NCBI RefSeq assembly: GCF_022213955.1
Contig: NZ_JAKNTW010000008.1
Span: 310,001-374,000, forward strand
Direction of reading: 5' to 3'
Origin: Dolomitihabitans soli
GTDB taxonomy: Bacteria; Actinomycetota; Actinomycetes; Streptosporangiales; Streptosporangiaceae
DNA: 64,000 bases
Shown here piece by piece: positions 1 through 12,858 of the stretch (position 1 is its first letter; every line of letters starts with the position of its first letter). The notes beneath the pieces were generated by a model. That model saw only the letters and a list, made by a program, of their open reading frames with translations, did no database searches and was not told the origin of the DNA. Position numbers and translations under genes: made by a program.

Positions 1-1811
<1,811 letters not shown>

Positions 1812-2172
1812 CCGATGCGGAACCCCGACGGGCCCGTCCCTTCCTGACCATGGCCTGGCACCCGGGTACTACACCGGTCGATTCCGCCTCGCCTCGCATG
1901 ACGCCCGATCGCTCTCACGATCGGCGCCGTGTCCGGCTCCGCTTCCTCGCCCTCCCGGGTCGCGGCATCCCTAACCGCTCCAACGGACTACCCGGAGGCG
2001 ACAACACGTCACCTCCTTCGGAGTCCGAAGGTACACCGGCGTGCCGGGCTCGGTAACTGCCCGGGCACCACCGGTTCTTGCCCTACCAACGTACGTCAGC
2101 CGTGGCGGTGTTCCCGGCGGGTGCGGCCAATGTCAGCCTCTGTGCGCATCCGCTTCGCCCAGGGCGTATTTC
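1812..2172. other. hpt–ftsH intergenic region with short palindrome
   Basis: No convincing coding frame. It should contain the ftsH promoter and leader, read leftwards. A perfect palindrome CCTTCGGA-G-TCCGAAGG lies at 2015–2031, about 200 bp upstream of the ftsH start. It has the look of a protein-binding site or the end of the hpt transcript, but it lacks a T-tract, so the role is undecided. Confidence 0.5.
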
Positions 2173-2733
2173 CTATTCCGTTCCGCCGTATACGTGCGGC
2201 GCCAGCGTCCCGATGAACGGAAGGTTCCGGTAACGCTCCGCGTAGTCGAGGCCATAACCGATGACGAACTCGTTCGGGATGTCGAACCCGATGTATTTCA
2301 CCTCGATCGGCACCTTGTTCGCGTCAGGCTTGCGCAGCGCGGCGCAGACCTCGACCGAGGCGGGATCACGCGACTTGAGGTTGTGCACCAGCCACGACAG
2401 CGTCAGCCCGGAGTCGATTATGTCCTCCACGACCAGCACGTGCCGTCCGGCGATATCGGTGTCGAGGTCCTTCAGCACCCGCACCACCCCGGAGGACCTG
2501 GTGCCCGCGCCGTACGACGAGACGGCCATCCAATCCATCTCAAGCGGCACGCTCAACGCCCTGGCCAGGTCGGCCATGACCATCACGGCACCCTTGAGCA
2601 CACCGACGATCAGCAGGTCCTTGCCCGCGTAGTCCGCATCGATCTTTCCGGCTAGTTCTTTGATCTTCGCCTGGAGCTCGTCCTCGGAGATGAGGACCCG
2701 CTCCAGGTCCCGGCCCATGTCGGCTGCGTCCAC
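2173..2733 (-). CDS. hpt: hypoxanthine phosphoribosyltransferase
   Basis: Purine salvage enzyme that joins hypoxanthine (or guanine) to PRPP to give IMP/GMP in the cytosol. At 186 residues it is the usual size. The SSYG segment (72–75) and the PRPP-binding loop VEDIIDSG (102–109) are intact, as is the WLVHNL helix after the loop. It lies 48 bp downstream of tilS on the same strand. tilS–hpt–ftsH order is widespread in Gram-positive bacteria, which supports the assignment. The start at 2733 is the first ATG; no better internal start was seen. Confidence 0.96.
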   Translation of the reverse strand: MDAADMGRDLERVLISEDELQAKIKELAGKIDADYAGKDLLIVGVLKGAVMVMADLARALSVPLEMDWMAVSSYGAGTRSSGVVRVLKDLDTDIAGRHVLVVEDIIDSGLTLSWLVHNLKSRDPASVEVCAALRKPDANKVPIEVKYIGFDIPNEFVIGYGLDYAERYRNLPFIGTLAPHVYGGTE

Positions 2734-2781
2734 CTGGGGTGTTTCCTTCGCGTCAAAAGGTGTGGCTGCGCACGTCCGGAA

Positions 2782-3792
2782 TCAACCGGACGCTCTGGCG
2801 AGAACCAGGGTGCCACACCTGCGTACGGCGACCACCCCCCCGGGCAGGTCCACGCCGCGCTGCCCCCGCCACGCGGTCACGAGCCGGTCCGCCGCCAGGA
2901 CGTGCGCCGCCGAGACCGACCCCGAAGGGGCTCCCGCCGCGACCGCCGCGCGCCGCACCACCCGCCGCCGCACCGCGTCCGGCAGACCTTCCAGCACCGG
3001 TACGGCCAGCGCGACCGCTCCCGGCTCCAGCGGAATATCGCTAAGAGCGAAATCGACGCTCGCTGCTACATAGGCGGATTCTGCCCATTCGTCCAGGGCA
3101 TCCGCATCCTCGCGACACAGCCGCGCCGTACGGGCCAGCGCCTCCGCGACGCCCGGGCCGAGCTCCTCCTCCAGAACCGGCAGCAACCGCCTCCGCACCC
3201 GCACCCGGGTGAAGCGCGGGTCGAGATTGTGCGGGTCGTCCCACGGAGCGAGGCCGAGCGCGGCGCAGGCCGCCGTGGTCGTCTCCCGGGACAACTGGAG
3301 GAACGGGCGGCGATATCGTCCCGCCACCGCCGCCATCCCCGACAGCGAACGCGTGCCGCTGCCGCGCGCGAGGCGCAGCAGCACCGTCTCCGCCTGGTCG
3401 TCCCTCGTGTGGCCGAGCAGCACCGCAGCGGCCCCCAGGCGGTCTGCGGCCTCCTCCAGCGCGGCGTAGCGGGCCTGCCGGGCGGCGGCCTCAGGCCCGC
3501 CCTCCCCGCCCACCACGGCGTGGAGCGTCTCGGCCGGCTCCAGGCCGAGCCCGGACGCCAGCCGCAGCACCTCGGCCGCCTGCACGGCCGAGCCCTCCTG
3601 CAACCCGTGGTCGACGGTCACCAGTCCCCCACGCAGGCCCGCGCGCGGCGCGACGAAACCCAGCGCGGCGGCCAGCGCCAACGAGTCGGCGCCGCCGCTG
3701 CAGGCCACCAGGACGAGCGCGCCCGGCCCCAGGTCGGCCAGCGCCTCCCGCAGGGCACGGCGGACGTCGGCGACGGCCGGATGCGGGCCCAC
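2782..3792 (-). CDS. tilS: tRNA(Ile)-lysidine synthase
   Basis: Modifies C34 of tRNA-Ile(CAU) to lysidine using ATP and lysine, so that the tRNA reads AUA. The N-type ATP pyrophosphatase P-loop SGGADS is at residues 32–37, followed by the [11 protein letters not shown] region typical of TilS. At 336 residues it is the short actinobacterial form, with a reduced C-terminal extension. The start at 3792 is 6 bp after the stop of the upstream zincin gene, which implies co-transcription and probably translational coupling. hpt follows immediately. Confidence 0.95.
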   Translation of the reverse strand: MGPHPAVADVRRALREALADLGPGALVLVACSGGADSLALAAALGFVAPRAGLRGGLVTVDHGLQEGSAVQAAEVLRLASGLGLEPAETLHAVVGGEGGPEAAARQARYAALEEAADRLGAAAVLLGHTRDDQAETVLLRLARGSGTRSLSGMAAVAGRYRRPFLQLSRETTTAACAALGLAPWDDPHNLDPRFTRVRVRRRLLPVLEEELGPGVAEALARTARLCREDADALDEWAESAYVAASVDFALSDIPLEPGAVALAVPVLEGLPDAVRRRVVRRAAVAAGAPSGSVSAAHVLAADRLVTAWRGQRGVDLPGGVVAVRRCGTLVLARASG

Positions 3793-3798
3793 GGGAGG

Positions 3799-4950
3799 TT
3801 AGCCGACCGCGGGCGGCGCGTCGCCGTCGACAGAACCCGGGTCGGCGGGCGGCGCCGGGGCGGCGCCGTTGGCGATGGCGGCGGTGGTGACGACACGGGC
3901 GATCCAGCGGGCGGGATCGGCGATCTCCCCCTGGTCGGGCAAGGTCTCCGGCGAGGTCCAGACCTTGTTGAACCCGTCCATCCCGACCTGGTCGACCACC
4001 GTCTTCACGAAGGCGGAACCCTCGGCGTACTGCTTCATCTTGAGATCGACGCCGAGCAGGCGGCGAATCGTGCGGTCGAGCCGGGAGCCGCTCTCCCGCC
4101 GGTGCTGGAACTTCTCGCGGATGTCGGCGACCGACGGGACCACGGACGGCCCCACCGCGTCCATGACGAAGTCGCCATGGCCCTCCACCAGGGTCATCAC
4201 AGCGGTCAGCCGGCTGAGGATCTCCTTCTGCTCAGGCGTCTGGATGGCGTCGATCAGGTTGCCCTCGCCACCGCGCACCGCGTCGGCCACCGCGTCGGCG
4301 GCCGAGCGGAGCCGTTCGAGCAGCGTCGGCAGGTCGAGGTCGGAGGCGAGCAGGAACTCGGTCATCTGGCCGCGCACGTACTCACGCAGCCACGGCACGC
4401 CGGTGAACTGCACCCGGTGGGTCTCCTCGTGCAGGCAGACCCACAGCCGGAAGTCGCGCGAGTGCACGCCCAGCTCACGCTCGGCGTGGACGATGTTGGG
4501 CGCGACCAGGGTCAACCGGCCGATCGGCGCCTGCCCCGAAGGATCGGGCGGCAGGAACAGCTCGTACTGCCCCAGCACGCGGGACGCCATGAACGCCAGC
4601 ACCGCGCCGACCTCGACGCCCGTGATGCGCGAGCCGACCGCCGAGACGATGGCCGGAGCCTGCCCGCGGTTGGCCGCCATGCGCTGCGTCAGCGGCTCCA
4701 GCACGACCCGGAAGCCCTCGACGTTCGCGCGGATCCACCCCGGCCGGTCGACGACGGTCGCCGCCTGTGGCGCGGTCGCGGCGTCGATCCTGGTGAACTC
4801 GCGCACATGGCTCTCCGCTTCACGGGAGAGCGTGCGCAACTCGGCGACGGCCTGCCTGGCCTCCTCCCGGCTCACCTGAGGGCCGGGGCGCACCAGGCGC
4901 GTTCCCGTGGACACGGCGAGTTCCCAGTCGATCACCTGCATACCGTCCAC
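3799..4950 (-). CDS. zinc-dependent metalloprotease, F420-biosynthesis-associated family (DUF2342)
   Basis: A 383-residue zincin-like protein with the metal site HEETH at 174–178. The family is annotated as 'coenzyme F420 biosynthesis associated' because of its distribution in F420-producing actinobacteria; no substrate is established. The protein has no signal peptide and looks cytoplasmic. It sits between dacB and tilS on the minus strand, its standard actinobacterial position. The start could be ATG 4950 or the in-frame ATG at residue 4 (4941). Family assignment is firm; function is unknown. Confidence 0.9.
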   Translation of the reverse strand: MDGMQVIDWELAVSTGTRLVRPGPQVSREEARQAVAELRTLSREAESHVREFTRIDAATAPQAATVVDRPGWIRANVEGFRVVLEPLTQRMAANRGQAPAIVSAVGSRITGVEVGAVLAFMASRVLGQYELFLPPDPSGQAPIGRLTLVAPNIVHAERELGVHSRDFRLWVCLHEETHRVQFTGVPWLREYVRGQMTEFLLASDLDLPTLLERLRSAADAVADAVRGGEGNLIDAIQTPEQKEILSRLTAVMTLVEGHGDFVMDAVGPSVVPSVADIREKFQHRRESGSRLDRTIRRLLGVDLKMKQYAEGSAFVKTVVDQVGMDGFNKVWTSPETLPDQGEIADPARWIARVVTTAAIANGAAPAPPADPGSVDGDAPPAVG

Positions 4951-4988
4951 CGTACGTTGTTTATGGCGACGCTGCGCGCCTGCCTGAT

Positions 4989-5211
4989 GCGACGCTGCGC
5001 GTCGCGGTTCGGGCGCTCACACCCGGCGGCTTCCCTCGTCGTTCATCCGCTCCTTCGTCGCTCCTTCTCTCCTCAGTCCAGCCACCGGCGCGCCCTGTTT
5101 GATTGCGACGCTGCGCGTCGCGGTTCGGGCGCTCACACCCGGCGGCTTCCCTCGTCGTTCATCCGCTCCTACGTCGCTCCTTCTCTCCTCAGTCCAGCCA
5201 CCGGCGCGCCC
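4989..5211. repeat. 107-bp direct repeat, two copies (4989–5095 and 5105–5211)
   Basis: Two copies offset by 116 bp differ at one visible position and fill most of the 367-bp gap between dacB and the zincin gene. A shorter repeated phrase (CGCGCCCGAACGA..., followed by CCTGGCTCGCT) occurs at about 5208–5235 and again near 5268–5295. No gene is supported here. The pattern fits recent slippage or a small intergenic repeat family. Confidence 0.85.
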
Positions 5212-5317
5212 GAACGACAACCCTGGCTCGCTCGGGGAAACCCTTCCTCAGCATTGGCTGCGGCGGCGCGCCCGAACGAGAACCCCTGGCTCGCTTCGTC
5301 AAAACTTGGGTGGCTTG

Positions 5318-6721
5318 TTAGCTCAACGCGACGACTGTGGCTAGGCGGTCTAGGGCGGCTTCGGCTTTTCCCCAGGCGAGGGGGACTCGGTCGGCCATGA
5401 AGGCGAAGGTGAGGAGGCGGCCGTCGGTGGTGGTGGCGATCCCGGCGAGGGTGTTCACGTGGTTGAGGGTGCCCGTCTTGGCCCGGACCAGGCCGAGCCC
5501 GGGTTTGGCGTCGTTCCTGGTGAAGCGGCTGCCGAGGGTGCCGGAGAAGCCCGCGACGGGCATGCCGCTGACGACGGCGTGCAGGTGCGGGTGGCTGGGC
5601 GACAGGGCGACGGCGAGCAGGCGGGCGAGGCCGGCGGCGCTGATCCGGTTGCGGGTGGAGAGGCCGCTGCCGTCGACGACCCGGATGCCCTGGTCGGCGC
5701 CGAGCCGCTTGAGGACGCCCTGGACGGCGGGGGCGACGTTCGCGAAGGTGGCGGCCATGCCCTCCTTGATCGTCAGATGCCGGGCGAGCGCCTCCGCCAG
5801 ATCGTTGTCGCTGAGCGTCAGGGTCCGCTCGACCAGGGCGTAGACGGGGGCCGACACGACCTTGGCGAGCTCCTCGGCGCCGGCGGCCGCCTTGGACTCC
5901 TTGATCGTCTTGCCGGTCGTCACGCCGTACTTCCTGAGCAGGGTCGCGAAGGCGGTGGCGGCCGTGCGTGAGGGGTCTGCGACCCGTTGGGAGCTGTCGG
6001 GGTGGACGCGGCCCACGTCGATCGCCAGCGCGCTCACCGGCGCCACGCTGCCCTCGGGGACGTAGTTGGGTTTCCAGCCGGGGCCGATTCGCGAGCCGCT
6101 GAAGAGGGTGTCGTCGTAGGAGAGGGTGACCTTTGTCACTCCTTGGGCCTTGAGGGCCATGGCCGTGCGCTGGGCGAGCTGGGCGAGAGACGCCTGTTTG
6201 GGATAAGCGGGGCGGGCGGGCGCCTTGGGGCCGAGCAGGGTGGGGTCGCCGCCGCCGACGAGGATGACGGAGTTCTTCACCGGACCGCGTACAGCCCGGG
6301 TCGTCAGGCGGGTGTCGGGGCCGAGGGAGGCGAGCGAGGCGATGGAAGTGACGATCTTGGTCGTCGAGGCGGGCGTGATGACGGTCCCGGAATCGGCGCC
6401 GTACAGCACCTCGCCGGTGCCGACGTCGATCACCGCCGCGCCGACTCGGTCTCCCAGCGCCGGGTCACCCAGCGCGTTCTTGAGCCTGCTCGCCAAAGTA
6501 CTCTTGGTCGGGAGAGGTCCGTTTCCACCCGCAGCCAGCACTGGTCCCGCGGTCACGACGGGAACGGGCGGCGGCTTGGCCGAAACGCTCGGACGTGGTG
6601 CCCGCTCGCTCAACGCGCTCAGGCTGATGTCGTTGGTGATCACGTAAACGCCCGCGACGACCACGAAGGCCTGCAGCAAGACGAGAGTGACCAGGGCCAC
6701 CCATCGCTCGCGCCGGACCAC
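5318..6721 (-). CDS. dacB: D-alanyl-D-alanine carboxypeptidase/endopeptidase (PBP4-type, S13 family)
   Basis: Trims or cuts peptidoglycan stem peptides outside the cytoplasmic membrane. The 467-residue protein starts with a membrane anchor (about 8–28) and a Pro-rich linker. It has the three penicillin-binding motifs of S13 enzymes: STTK (119–122, nucleophile Ser119), SDN (304–306) and KTG (415–417). The insert between the first two motifs is typical of PBP4. It is the first gene of the minus-strand housekeeping block and is divergent from ppa, with only about 90 bp for both promoters. Confidence 0.94.
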   Translation of the reverse strand: MVRRERWVALVTLVLLQAFVVVAGVYVITNDISLSALSERAPRPSVSAKPPPVPVVTAGPVLAAGGNGPLPTKSTLASRLKNALGDPALGDRVGAAVIDVGTGEVLYGADSGTVITPASTTKIVTSIASLASLGPDTRLTTRAVRGPVKNSVILVGGGDPTLLGPKAPARPAYPKQASLAQLAQRTAMALKAQGVTKVTLSYDDTLFSGSRIGPGWKPNYVPEGSVAPVSALAIDVGRVHPDSSQRVADPSRTAATAFATLLRKYGVTTGKTIKESKAAAGAEELAKVVSAPVYALVERTLTLSDNDLAEALARHLTIKEGMAATFANVAPAVQGVLKRLGADQGIRVVDGSGLSTRNRISAAGLARLLAVALSPSHPHLHAVVSGMPVAGFSGTLGSRFTRNDAKPGLGLVRAKTGTLNHVNTLAGIATTTDGRLLTFAFMADRVPLAWGKAEAALDRLATVVALS

Positions 6722-6809
6722 GTCGCCAACCTCTCTTATTACGGGTATTACGCCTACGAGACATTAATGCCCAACCGGGGTGCCCGGGGGCTTGAGCGGA
6801 GGAACCGCG

Positions 6810-7304
6810 GTGGACTTCGACGTTGTCGTTGAGATTCCCAAGGGGCAACGGAACAAATATGAGGTCGATCACAAGACTGGTCGCATCCGCCTGGACCGGC
6901 TGCTGTTCACCTCCACCCAGTATCCCGCCGACTACGGTTTCATCGAGCACACGCTCGGTGAGGACGGCGACCCGCTCGACGCGCTCGTCCTGCTCCAGGA
7001 GCCGACCTTCCCCGGCTGCCTGATCAGTTGCAGGGCCGTCGGCATGTTCCGCATGACCGACGAGAAGGGCGGCGACGACAAGGTGCTGTGCGTGCCGTCG
7101 ACCGACCCCCGGATGGAGCACATCCGCGACATCCACCACGTGCCCGAGTTCGACCGGCTGGAGATACAGCATTTCTTCGAGGTCTACAAGGAGCTTGAGC
7201 CGGGCAAGTCGGTCGAAGGCGCCAACTGGGTCGGCAGGGTCGAGGCGGAGGCCGAGATCGTGAACTCGATCAAGCGGGCCCAGGACCAGGACGGCCTGCA
7301 CTGA
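6810..7304 (+). CDS. ppa: inorganic pyrophosphatase (family I)
   Basis: Hydrolyses pyrophosphate and so drives biosynthetic reactions; soluble and Mg-dependent. The family signature DGDPLDALV and the preceding YPADYGF are intact. I place the start at GTG 6810 ([12 protein letters not shown]), because a GGAGG lies 7–8 bp upstream (about 6798–6802) and the family normally begins with this segment. That gives 164 residues. The further in-frame upstream codons add an unlikely Gly-rich extension. It is divergent from dacB, a common actinobacterial arrangement. Confidence 0.96.
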   Translation: MDFDVVVEIPKGQRNKYEVDHKTGRIRLDRLLFTSTQYPADYGFIEHTLGEDGDPLDALVLLQEPTFPGCLISCRAVGMFRMTDEKGGDDKVLCVPSTDPRMEHIRDIHHVPEFDRLEIQHFFEVYKELEPGKSVEGANWVGRVEAEAEIVNSIKRAQDQDGLH

Positions 7305-7346
7305 CGACCGCGGCGGGCGCGGCCCGGTTCACCCTCCTCACCCCGG

Positions 7347-8492
7347 TCACCCGGGGCGGGTCGCGCCGACCAGGTCGCTCCGCCAGATCGAGGCGATCCG
7401 CACCACGTCGCCGGTCTGCGGAGCGTGCACCATCATCCCCTTCCCGACGTAGATGCCGACATGGTGGATGTCTCCGGGATTGTCGGTGATCTGACCGAAG
7501 AAGACCAAGTCACCACGTGCGAGCGCGTCGGTGGGAATGTGCGGCCCGGAGGTCCACTGGGTGCCCGTCCAGTGGTCGAGCCGGACGCCGACCTGCTCCC
7601 ACGCGCGCATGGTCAACCCCGAGCAGTCGTAGGTGTCCGGCCCCGCCGCCGCCCAGACGTACGGCTTGCCGAGCTGGCCGAGCGCCCAGGTGACCGCGAT
7701 GTCGCCCGCGGTGCTGCCTCCGGCCATCCAGCCGGGAACCCCCTGGGGGATGGAACGGTCCACGGCCGCGGCCCGCCGGTAGGCCAGGCGCTGCGCCCTG
7801 GTCCTGGCGGCGGTGAGGCGTTTCGCGATGGACTTCTTCTCCCCCCTCAGCGCGCGCGTGGCGCCCCGCTGGCGGCTCACCGCGGCATGGGCCGCCGCCC
7901 GGGCGGCTTTCACCCGCTCGGCCGCCACCCTCCGCTCCTCGAAAGCGTCCTGCGCCTGGCCGCGCAGGATGGCGGAGACCTGCTGGGCCTCGCGCACCCG
8001 CTTGAGCAGCTCGGCCTGCGCCCCGCTCATGTACTCCAGGACGCTCGCCTGATGCAGGAAGCCGGCGGATCCGCCACCGTCGTCGGCGACCATGCCGATC
8101 ATCGGGCGGGTCAGGTCGACGCCGCCGTAGCTCTGCGCGGCCAGCATCGCCACCGTCGCCCTGGTCTCGGCCACCCTGCCGTCCGCCACCCGCAACCGCT
8201 CGGTCGCGCCCTGGTAGGCGGCTTCGGCGTCGCGCAGCCGTACCATCTCGCCGTTGTAGGCCTCGACGAGCCGTTCGACGTTCGAGCGCAGGTCCTGGAG
8301 CCGGGTGCGGGCCGTGGCGAGGTCCGCCGTCGCCGCGCCGAGCCGTTGGGAACGGTCGCGGACGGTCTGGCGAGCCTCGGCGACCTGGTCGGCCGAGGGC
8401 CTGGGATCGGCGGCGGCGATATTGGTTGTGATCATCAGGCAGGCCAGCCCGATGAGGGATGCCGTTCTTCGTCGTGCACCAGTGGAGTACAT
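7347..8492 (-). CDS. secreted NlpC/P60 (C40) peptidoglycan hydrolase with coiled-coil N-terminus
   Basis: Predicted to cleave D-Glu–m-DAP bonds in peptidoglycan. A signal peptide (about 1–28, ending IAAADP) precedes a long Ala/Arg/Glu-rich coiled coil (about 35–240) and the C-terminal NlpC/P60 domain (about 262–381). The catalytic Cys290 (DCSG) and His344 (HHVGIY) are visible, and His356 is a plausible third residue. The architecture resembles RipA/RpfB-associated hydrolases that are kept inactive by a coiled coil. The gene converges with ppa, leaving 42 bp between stops. I saw no ydaO-type riboswitch upstream. Confidence 0.92.
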   Translation of the reverse strand: MYSTGARRRTASLIGLACLMITTNIAAADPRPSADQVAEARQTVRDRSQRLGAATADLATARTRLQDLRSNVERLVEAYNGEMVRLRDAEAAYQGATERLRVADGRVAETRATVAMLAAQSYGGVDLTRPMIGMVADDGGGSAGFLHQASVLEYMSGAQAELLKRVREAQQVSAILRGQAQDAFEERRVAAERVKAARAAAHAAVSRQRGATRALRGEKKSIAKRLTAARTRAQRLAYRRAAAVDRSIPQGVPGWMAGGSTAGDIAVTWALGQLGKPYVWAAAGPDTYDCSGLTMRAWEQVGVRLDHWTGTQWTSGPHIPTDALARGDLVFFGQITDNPGDIHHVGIYVGKGMMVHAPQTGDVVRIASIWRSDLVGATRPG

Positions 8493-8565
8493 CGTGTCCC
8501 CCTCTCCACTTGCGTTCCTATCGTCACGCTATGCACACGATTCCCATCCGTCACCGTGCGCACAC

Positions 8566-9978
8566 CTATTGTGATGGCTCGCTGGTGGGAGTGGGTTCCG
8601 GCGTGCTGCTCACGGTCGGCGTGGGGGTCGGCGTCTGAGGCTGTGTCGGAGACTGTGTCGGCGGTTTGGTGGGGGCGGGGGTCGGGGTCGGGGTCGGGGG
8701 CTGCGCCGGCGGGCTGGTGGGTTTCGGCGAGGGAGCGGGGCGGGGACGCGGGCGGTTGTGGTGCTCCCTGGGAGACGGTCGTTCCTCGGGCCGGAGCGGG
8801 GAGCGTTCGGGCGCGCGTGAAGGGGGCGCAGGGGGGCGCGCGCTCCTCTTCCCCCTGGGCCCGGGGGCGGGCGTGTCCGTCGGGGCGGAGGTCCGCCACG
8901 TGGGGCTCGGGCTGACGGAGCGGTAGACCTGGGGGCGCACGGAGAAGCCCTGGGGCATGGGCTCCAGCTCCACCGGGACCCATTCCGGCTTCGGCTGCCA
9001 GGGAAGGCGGATACCGGGCGGCTCCCCGGTGGGCGGGAAGGCGCCGGAGGCGATGCTCGCAATGGCGTCCTGGGGCGTCTGCCCGAGATGGCCGGACACC
9101 AGGACCCCCGCGATCACCGCGGCCACCGCCGCAACCACCCCGACCAGCGCATGACGGCCACGATGATCCCTTTGCGCGCCCCCCACGGGAAACCCGGCGG
9201 CGTCCAGCGGACCCACCCGTCTCGCCACGTATCTGCGGTAGGGGACCAGTTCCGGGTCGACGAAGCAGCTCATCACCCTGACGCGGAGCGTCTCGGGAAC
9301 GGTGGCGGCGGGCAGCAGGTTGAACACCTTGGCGGCCGAGACCTGCCGCCGGCGGTGCGGCGCGCAGGTCTGGCACCCCTGAAGGTGCCTGATCACCCGT
9401 TCGCGCAGGGTCCGCGTGAGGTCGCCCGCGAAGCCGCTGAGGATCCGGGCGCGCTCCGGGCAGTCGTACGGCCCCTTCCTGACGATCAGTTCCGCGGACA
9501 CCGCGTCGTGCAGGACGTCGCGGGCCGTGTCGTGCGCCTCCTGCGCCCGGCGCTCGGGCAGGCCCACGACCAGCGCGATGTCGGGGACGGACAGGTTGTG
9601 CGTGGTGGCTAGGTCGAGGATCTCGCGGTCGGCCTCGGGCAGGCTCATCGTCGCGTTCCACGAGATGAGCCGCAGATCGGCGTCACCCGCGTCCTCGAAC
9701 GCGGGTGACGGGCCGGCGACCGGTCTCCCCCCGCGGCGCACGCATTCGAGCCGCGCGAGCGCGTAGAGCCACGGGCGCAGGCGGGCGGGATCGGTGAGCG
9801 CGTGAATGTGCGCTTCGGCCGCGATCAACGTGTCGCGGAGCGCCACCTGCGCGCTGTCGAGTCCTCCCAGCGAGGACAGGCAGAATCGGTAGATGCTCTC
9901 GGCGTACGAGTCATAGAGCGCAGCGAGGGCACCCGGGTCGCGGGCACGCAGGGCCTCGACCAGGACGCTATCGTTCAT
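8566..9978 (-). CDS. ECF-type sigma factor with membrane-anchored Pro-rich C-terminal extension
   Basis: A 470-residue protein. Residues 14–85 look like sigma region 2 and about 112–160 like region 4 (SLPEADREIL, then a helix-turn-helix). The rest is unusual: a zinc-finger-like H198xxxC202xxC205 segment like those of anti-sigma factors, one transmembrane helix (about 277–296) and a long Pro/Thr/Ser tail outside the membrane. This resembles ECF groups in which sigma and a sensory or anchoring part are fused. The inferred job is a membrane-tethered regulator of envelope genes. The region 2 match is weak in places, so a degenerate or non-sigma role is possible. Confidence 0.8.
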   Translation of the reverse strand: MNDSVLVEALRARDPGALAALYDSYAESIYRFCLSSLGGLDSAQVALRDTLIAAEAHIHALTDPARLRPWLYALARLECVRRGGRPVAGPSPAFEDAGDADLRLISWNATMSLPEADREILDLATTHNLSVPDIALVVGLPERRAQEAHDTARDVLHDAVSAELIVRKGPYDCPERARILSGFAGDLTRTLRERVIRHLQGCQTCAPHRRRQVSAAKVFNLLPAATVPETLRVRVMSCFVDPELVPYRRYVARRVGPLDAAGFPVGGAQRDHRGRHALVGVVAAVAAVIAGVLVSGHLGQTPQDAIASIASGAFPPTGEPPGIRLPWQPKPEWVPVELEPMPQGFSVRPQVYRSVSPSPTWRTSAPTDTPAPGPRGKRSARPPAPPSRAPERSPLRPEERPSPREHHNRPRPRPAPSPKPTSPPAQPPTPTPTPAPTKPPTQSPTQPQTPTPTPTVSSTPEPTPTSEPSQ

Positions 9979-10091
9979 GTGACGGATGGTAAACGTTCGG
10001 TAACTGCTAGTTCTACCGATTCTGAGACGTCGCTATCGGTTATCTCTGCCGCGACGACGACGACCGCCTGGAATTCATACTGATAAGTCCG

Positions 10092-10886
10092 TTACTGCGG
10101 CCCGGTCCCCGCCAGCACCTGGCCGCCGCGGTCCTTGGCGAACGGAGCCGTCTTCGGCTTGACCGTGTGCTTGGAGATCGCCCCGCCCAGCGCCAGTTCC
10201 TCGTACGGCCGGCTCGTCGTTCCCCAGGTGCGCGCCACCACCTCGGTCTTGGCCACCCCGCGCGGCATCCCGTCCACGGTCAGGATGAACCTCGGCTGGT
10301 TGTCGGCCCGCACATCGTCCACGAAGGTGCTCGCGCCGCCGATCAGCCTGCCCCTGTCGTCCCTGAGCAACGCCGTCACGGCCAGGCTGCCGGCCGCGAG
10401 CCGGTACGGGTTGCCGACCCGGCCGGTGACCAGGTAGGCGCCGTTCTTCTGCCGCCTGGTGATGACGTCGCTGACCGGGAACGGCTTGAACGCCGAGGTC
10501 ACCCTGGCCGCCTGCTTCCACTGCGCCGGCTTGTAGGTGATGTTCACCTGCGTCGGCCGCTGCACCGCCATCGCCTGCCCGCTGAACGCCAGGGTTCCCG
10601 CCGGAGGCACCGCGTCCAGCGGCTGCTCCATCCGGACCACTTCTTTCCCCTTGGCACTCGACGCCACCACGGTCGCGACCACCTGCTCGCCGAAGTGCCA
10701 CGGATTCCGGTTCCCGAGCACCGCCGCCCAGCTCACCAGATATCCGTCGCGTCCCTTGACGATCGACGACGACTGCTCCCGCACGGAGAGCGGCTGAAGC
10801 GGCACCGGCTTGACCTCCTCACCGGCACACCCCCCGAGAACCGCCACCCCGACGACAACGACACCCACAACCCACCTACGCTGCAT
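10092..10886 (-). CDS. hypothetical lipoprotein
   Basis: About 264 residues from ATG 10886 (MQRRW). A start further upstream at 10940 is possible but would bury the signal sequence. A short hydrophobic stretch ends in the lipobox LGGC, so the protein is probably anchored to the outer face of the membrane. The body is beta-rich and shows no catalytic motif I recognise. It has no obvious operon partner. Function unknown. Confidence 0.8.
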   Translation of the reverse strand: MQRRWVVGVVVVGVAVLGGCAGEEVKPVPLQPLSVREQSSSIVKGRDGYLVSWAAVLGNRNPWHFGEQVVATVVASSAKGKEVVRMEQPLDAVPPAGTLAFSGQAMAVQRPTQVNITYKPAQWKQAARVTSAFKPFPVSDVITRRQKNGAYLVTGRVGNPYRLAAGSLAVTALLRDDRGRLIGGASTFVDDVRADNQPRFILTVDGMPRGVAKTEVVARTWGTTSRPYEELALGGAISKHTVKPKTAPFAKDRGGQVLAGTGPQ

Positions 10887-11126
10887 CACCCTGCCGTCAT
10901 AACCCGCCCCCGAGACCCCCCACCGGCACGACACACCCACCCAATGAACTCTTTAACCCCCCAACCACCGGACAAAGTTCGTACGGCACGCCACCTTGAC
11001 GCCACCCGCCGCAGCCGGTGACGGCCCGCGGCCCCACGGCACTCGGGCGCGCACGGCTGGTCGCCGCGACGGCAGGACCGCCGGAGTGGCCCCTTCGGTC
11101 AACCCCTCAACACGACGGCCACCCCC

Positions 11127-12714
<1,588 letters not shown>

Positions 12715-12737
<23 letters not shown>

Positions 12738-12848
12738 GACGATTCGCCTCCAAAGCTCCTCGCGCAGGCTATCCACCGGCTCATCGGTCGAGCATCCCGA
12801 TTTCTCAGCTGGGGGGCGACGCGGCGCCTGGAGGGGCCGACCATGGGT
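12715..12848. repeat. 134-bp direct repeat, copy 1 (ABC-F start and upstream region)
   Basis: Covers the first 8 codons of the ABC-F gene, its ribosome-binding site and about 110 bp upstream. A copy with only about three mismatches lies in the same orientation at 15872–16005, 3157 bp away. A transposase remnant begins 11 bp beyond this copy. Confidence 0.93.
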
Positions 12849-12858
12849 CCGGTTCTGA

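Noticed and set aside
2902-5400. Very long plus-strand open frame (832 residues) opposite tilS and the zincin gene
   Set aside because: Arg/Gly/His-rich shadow of two well-supported genes.
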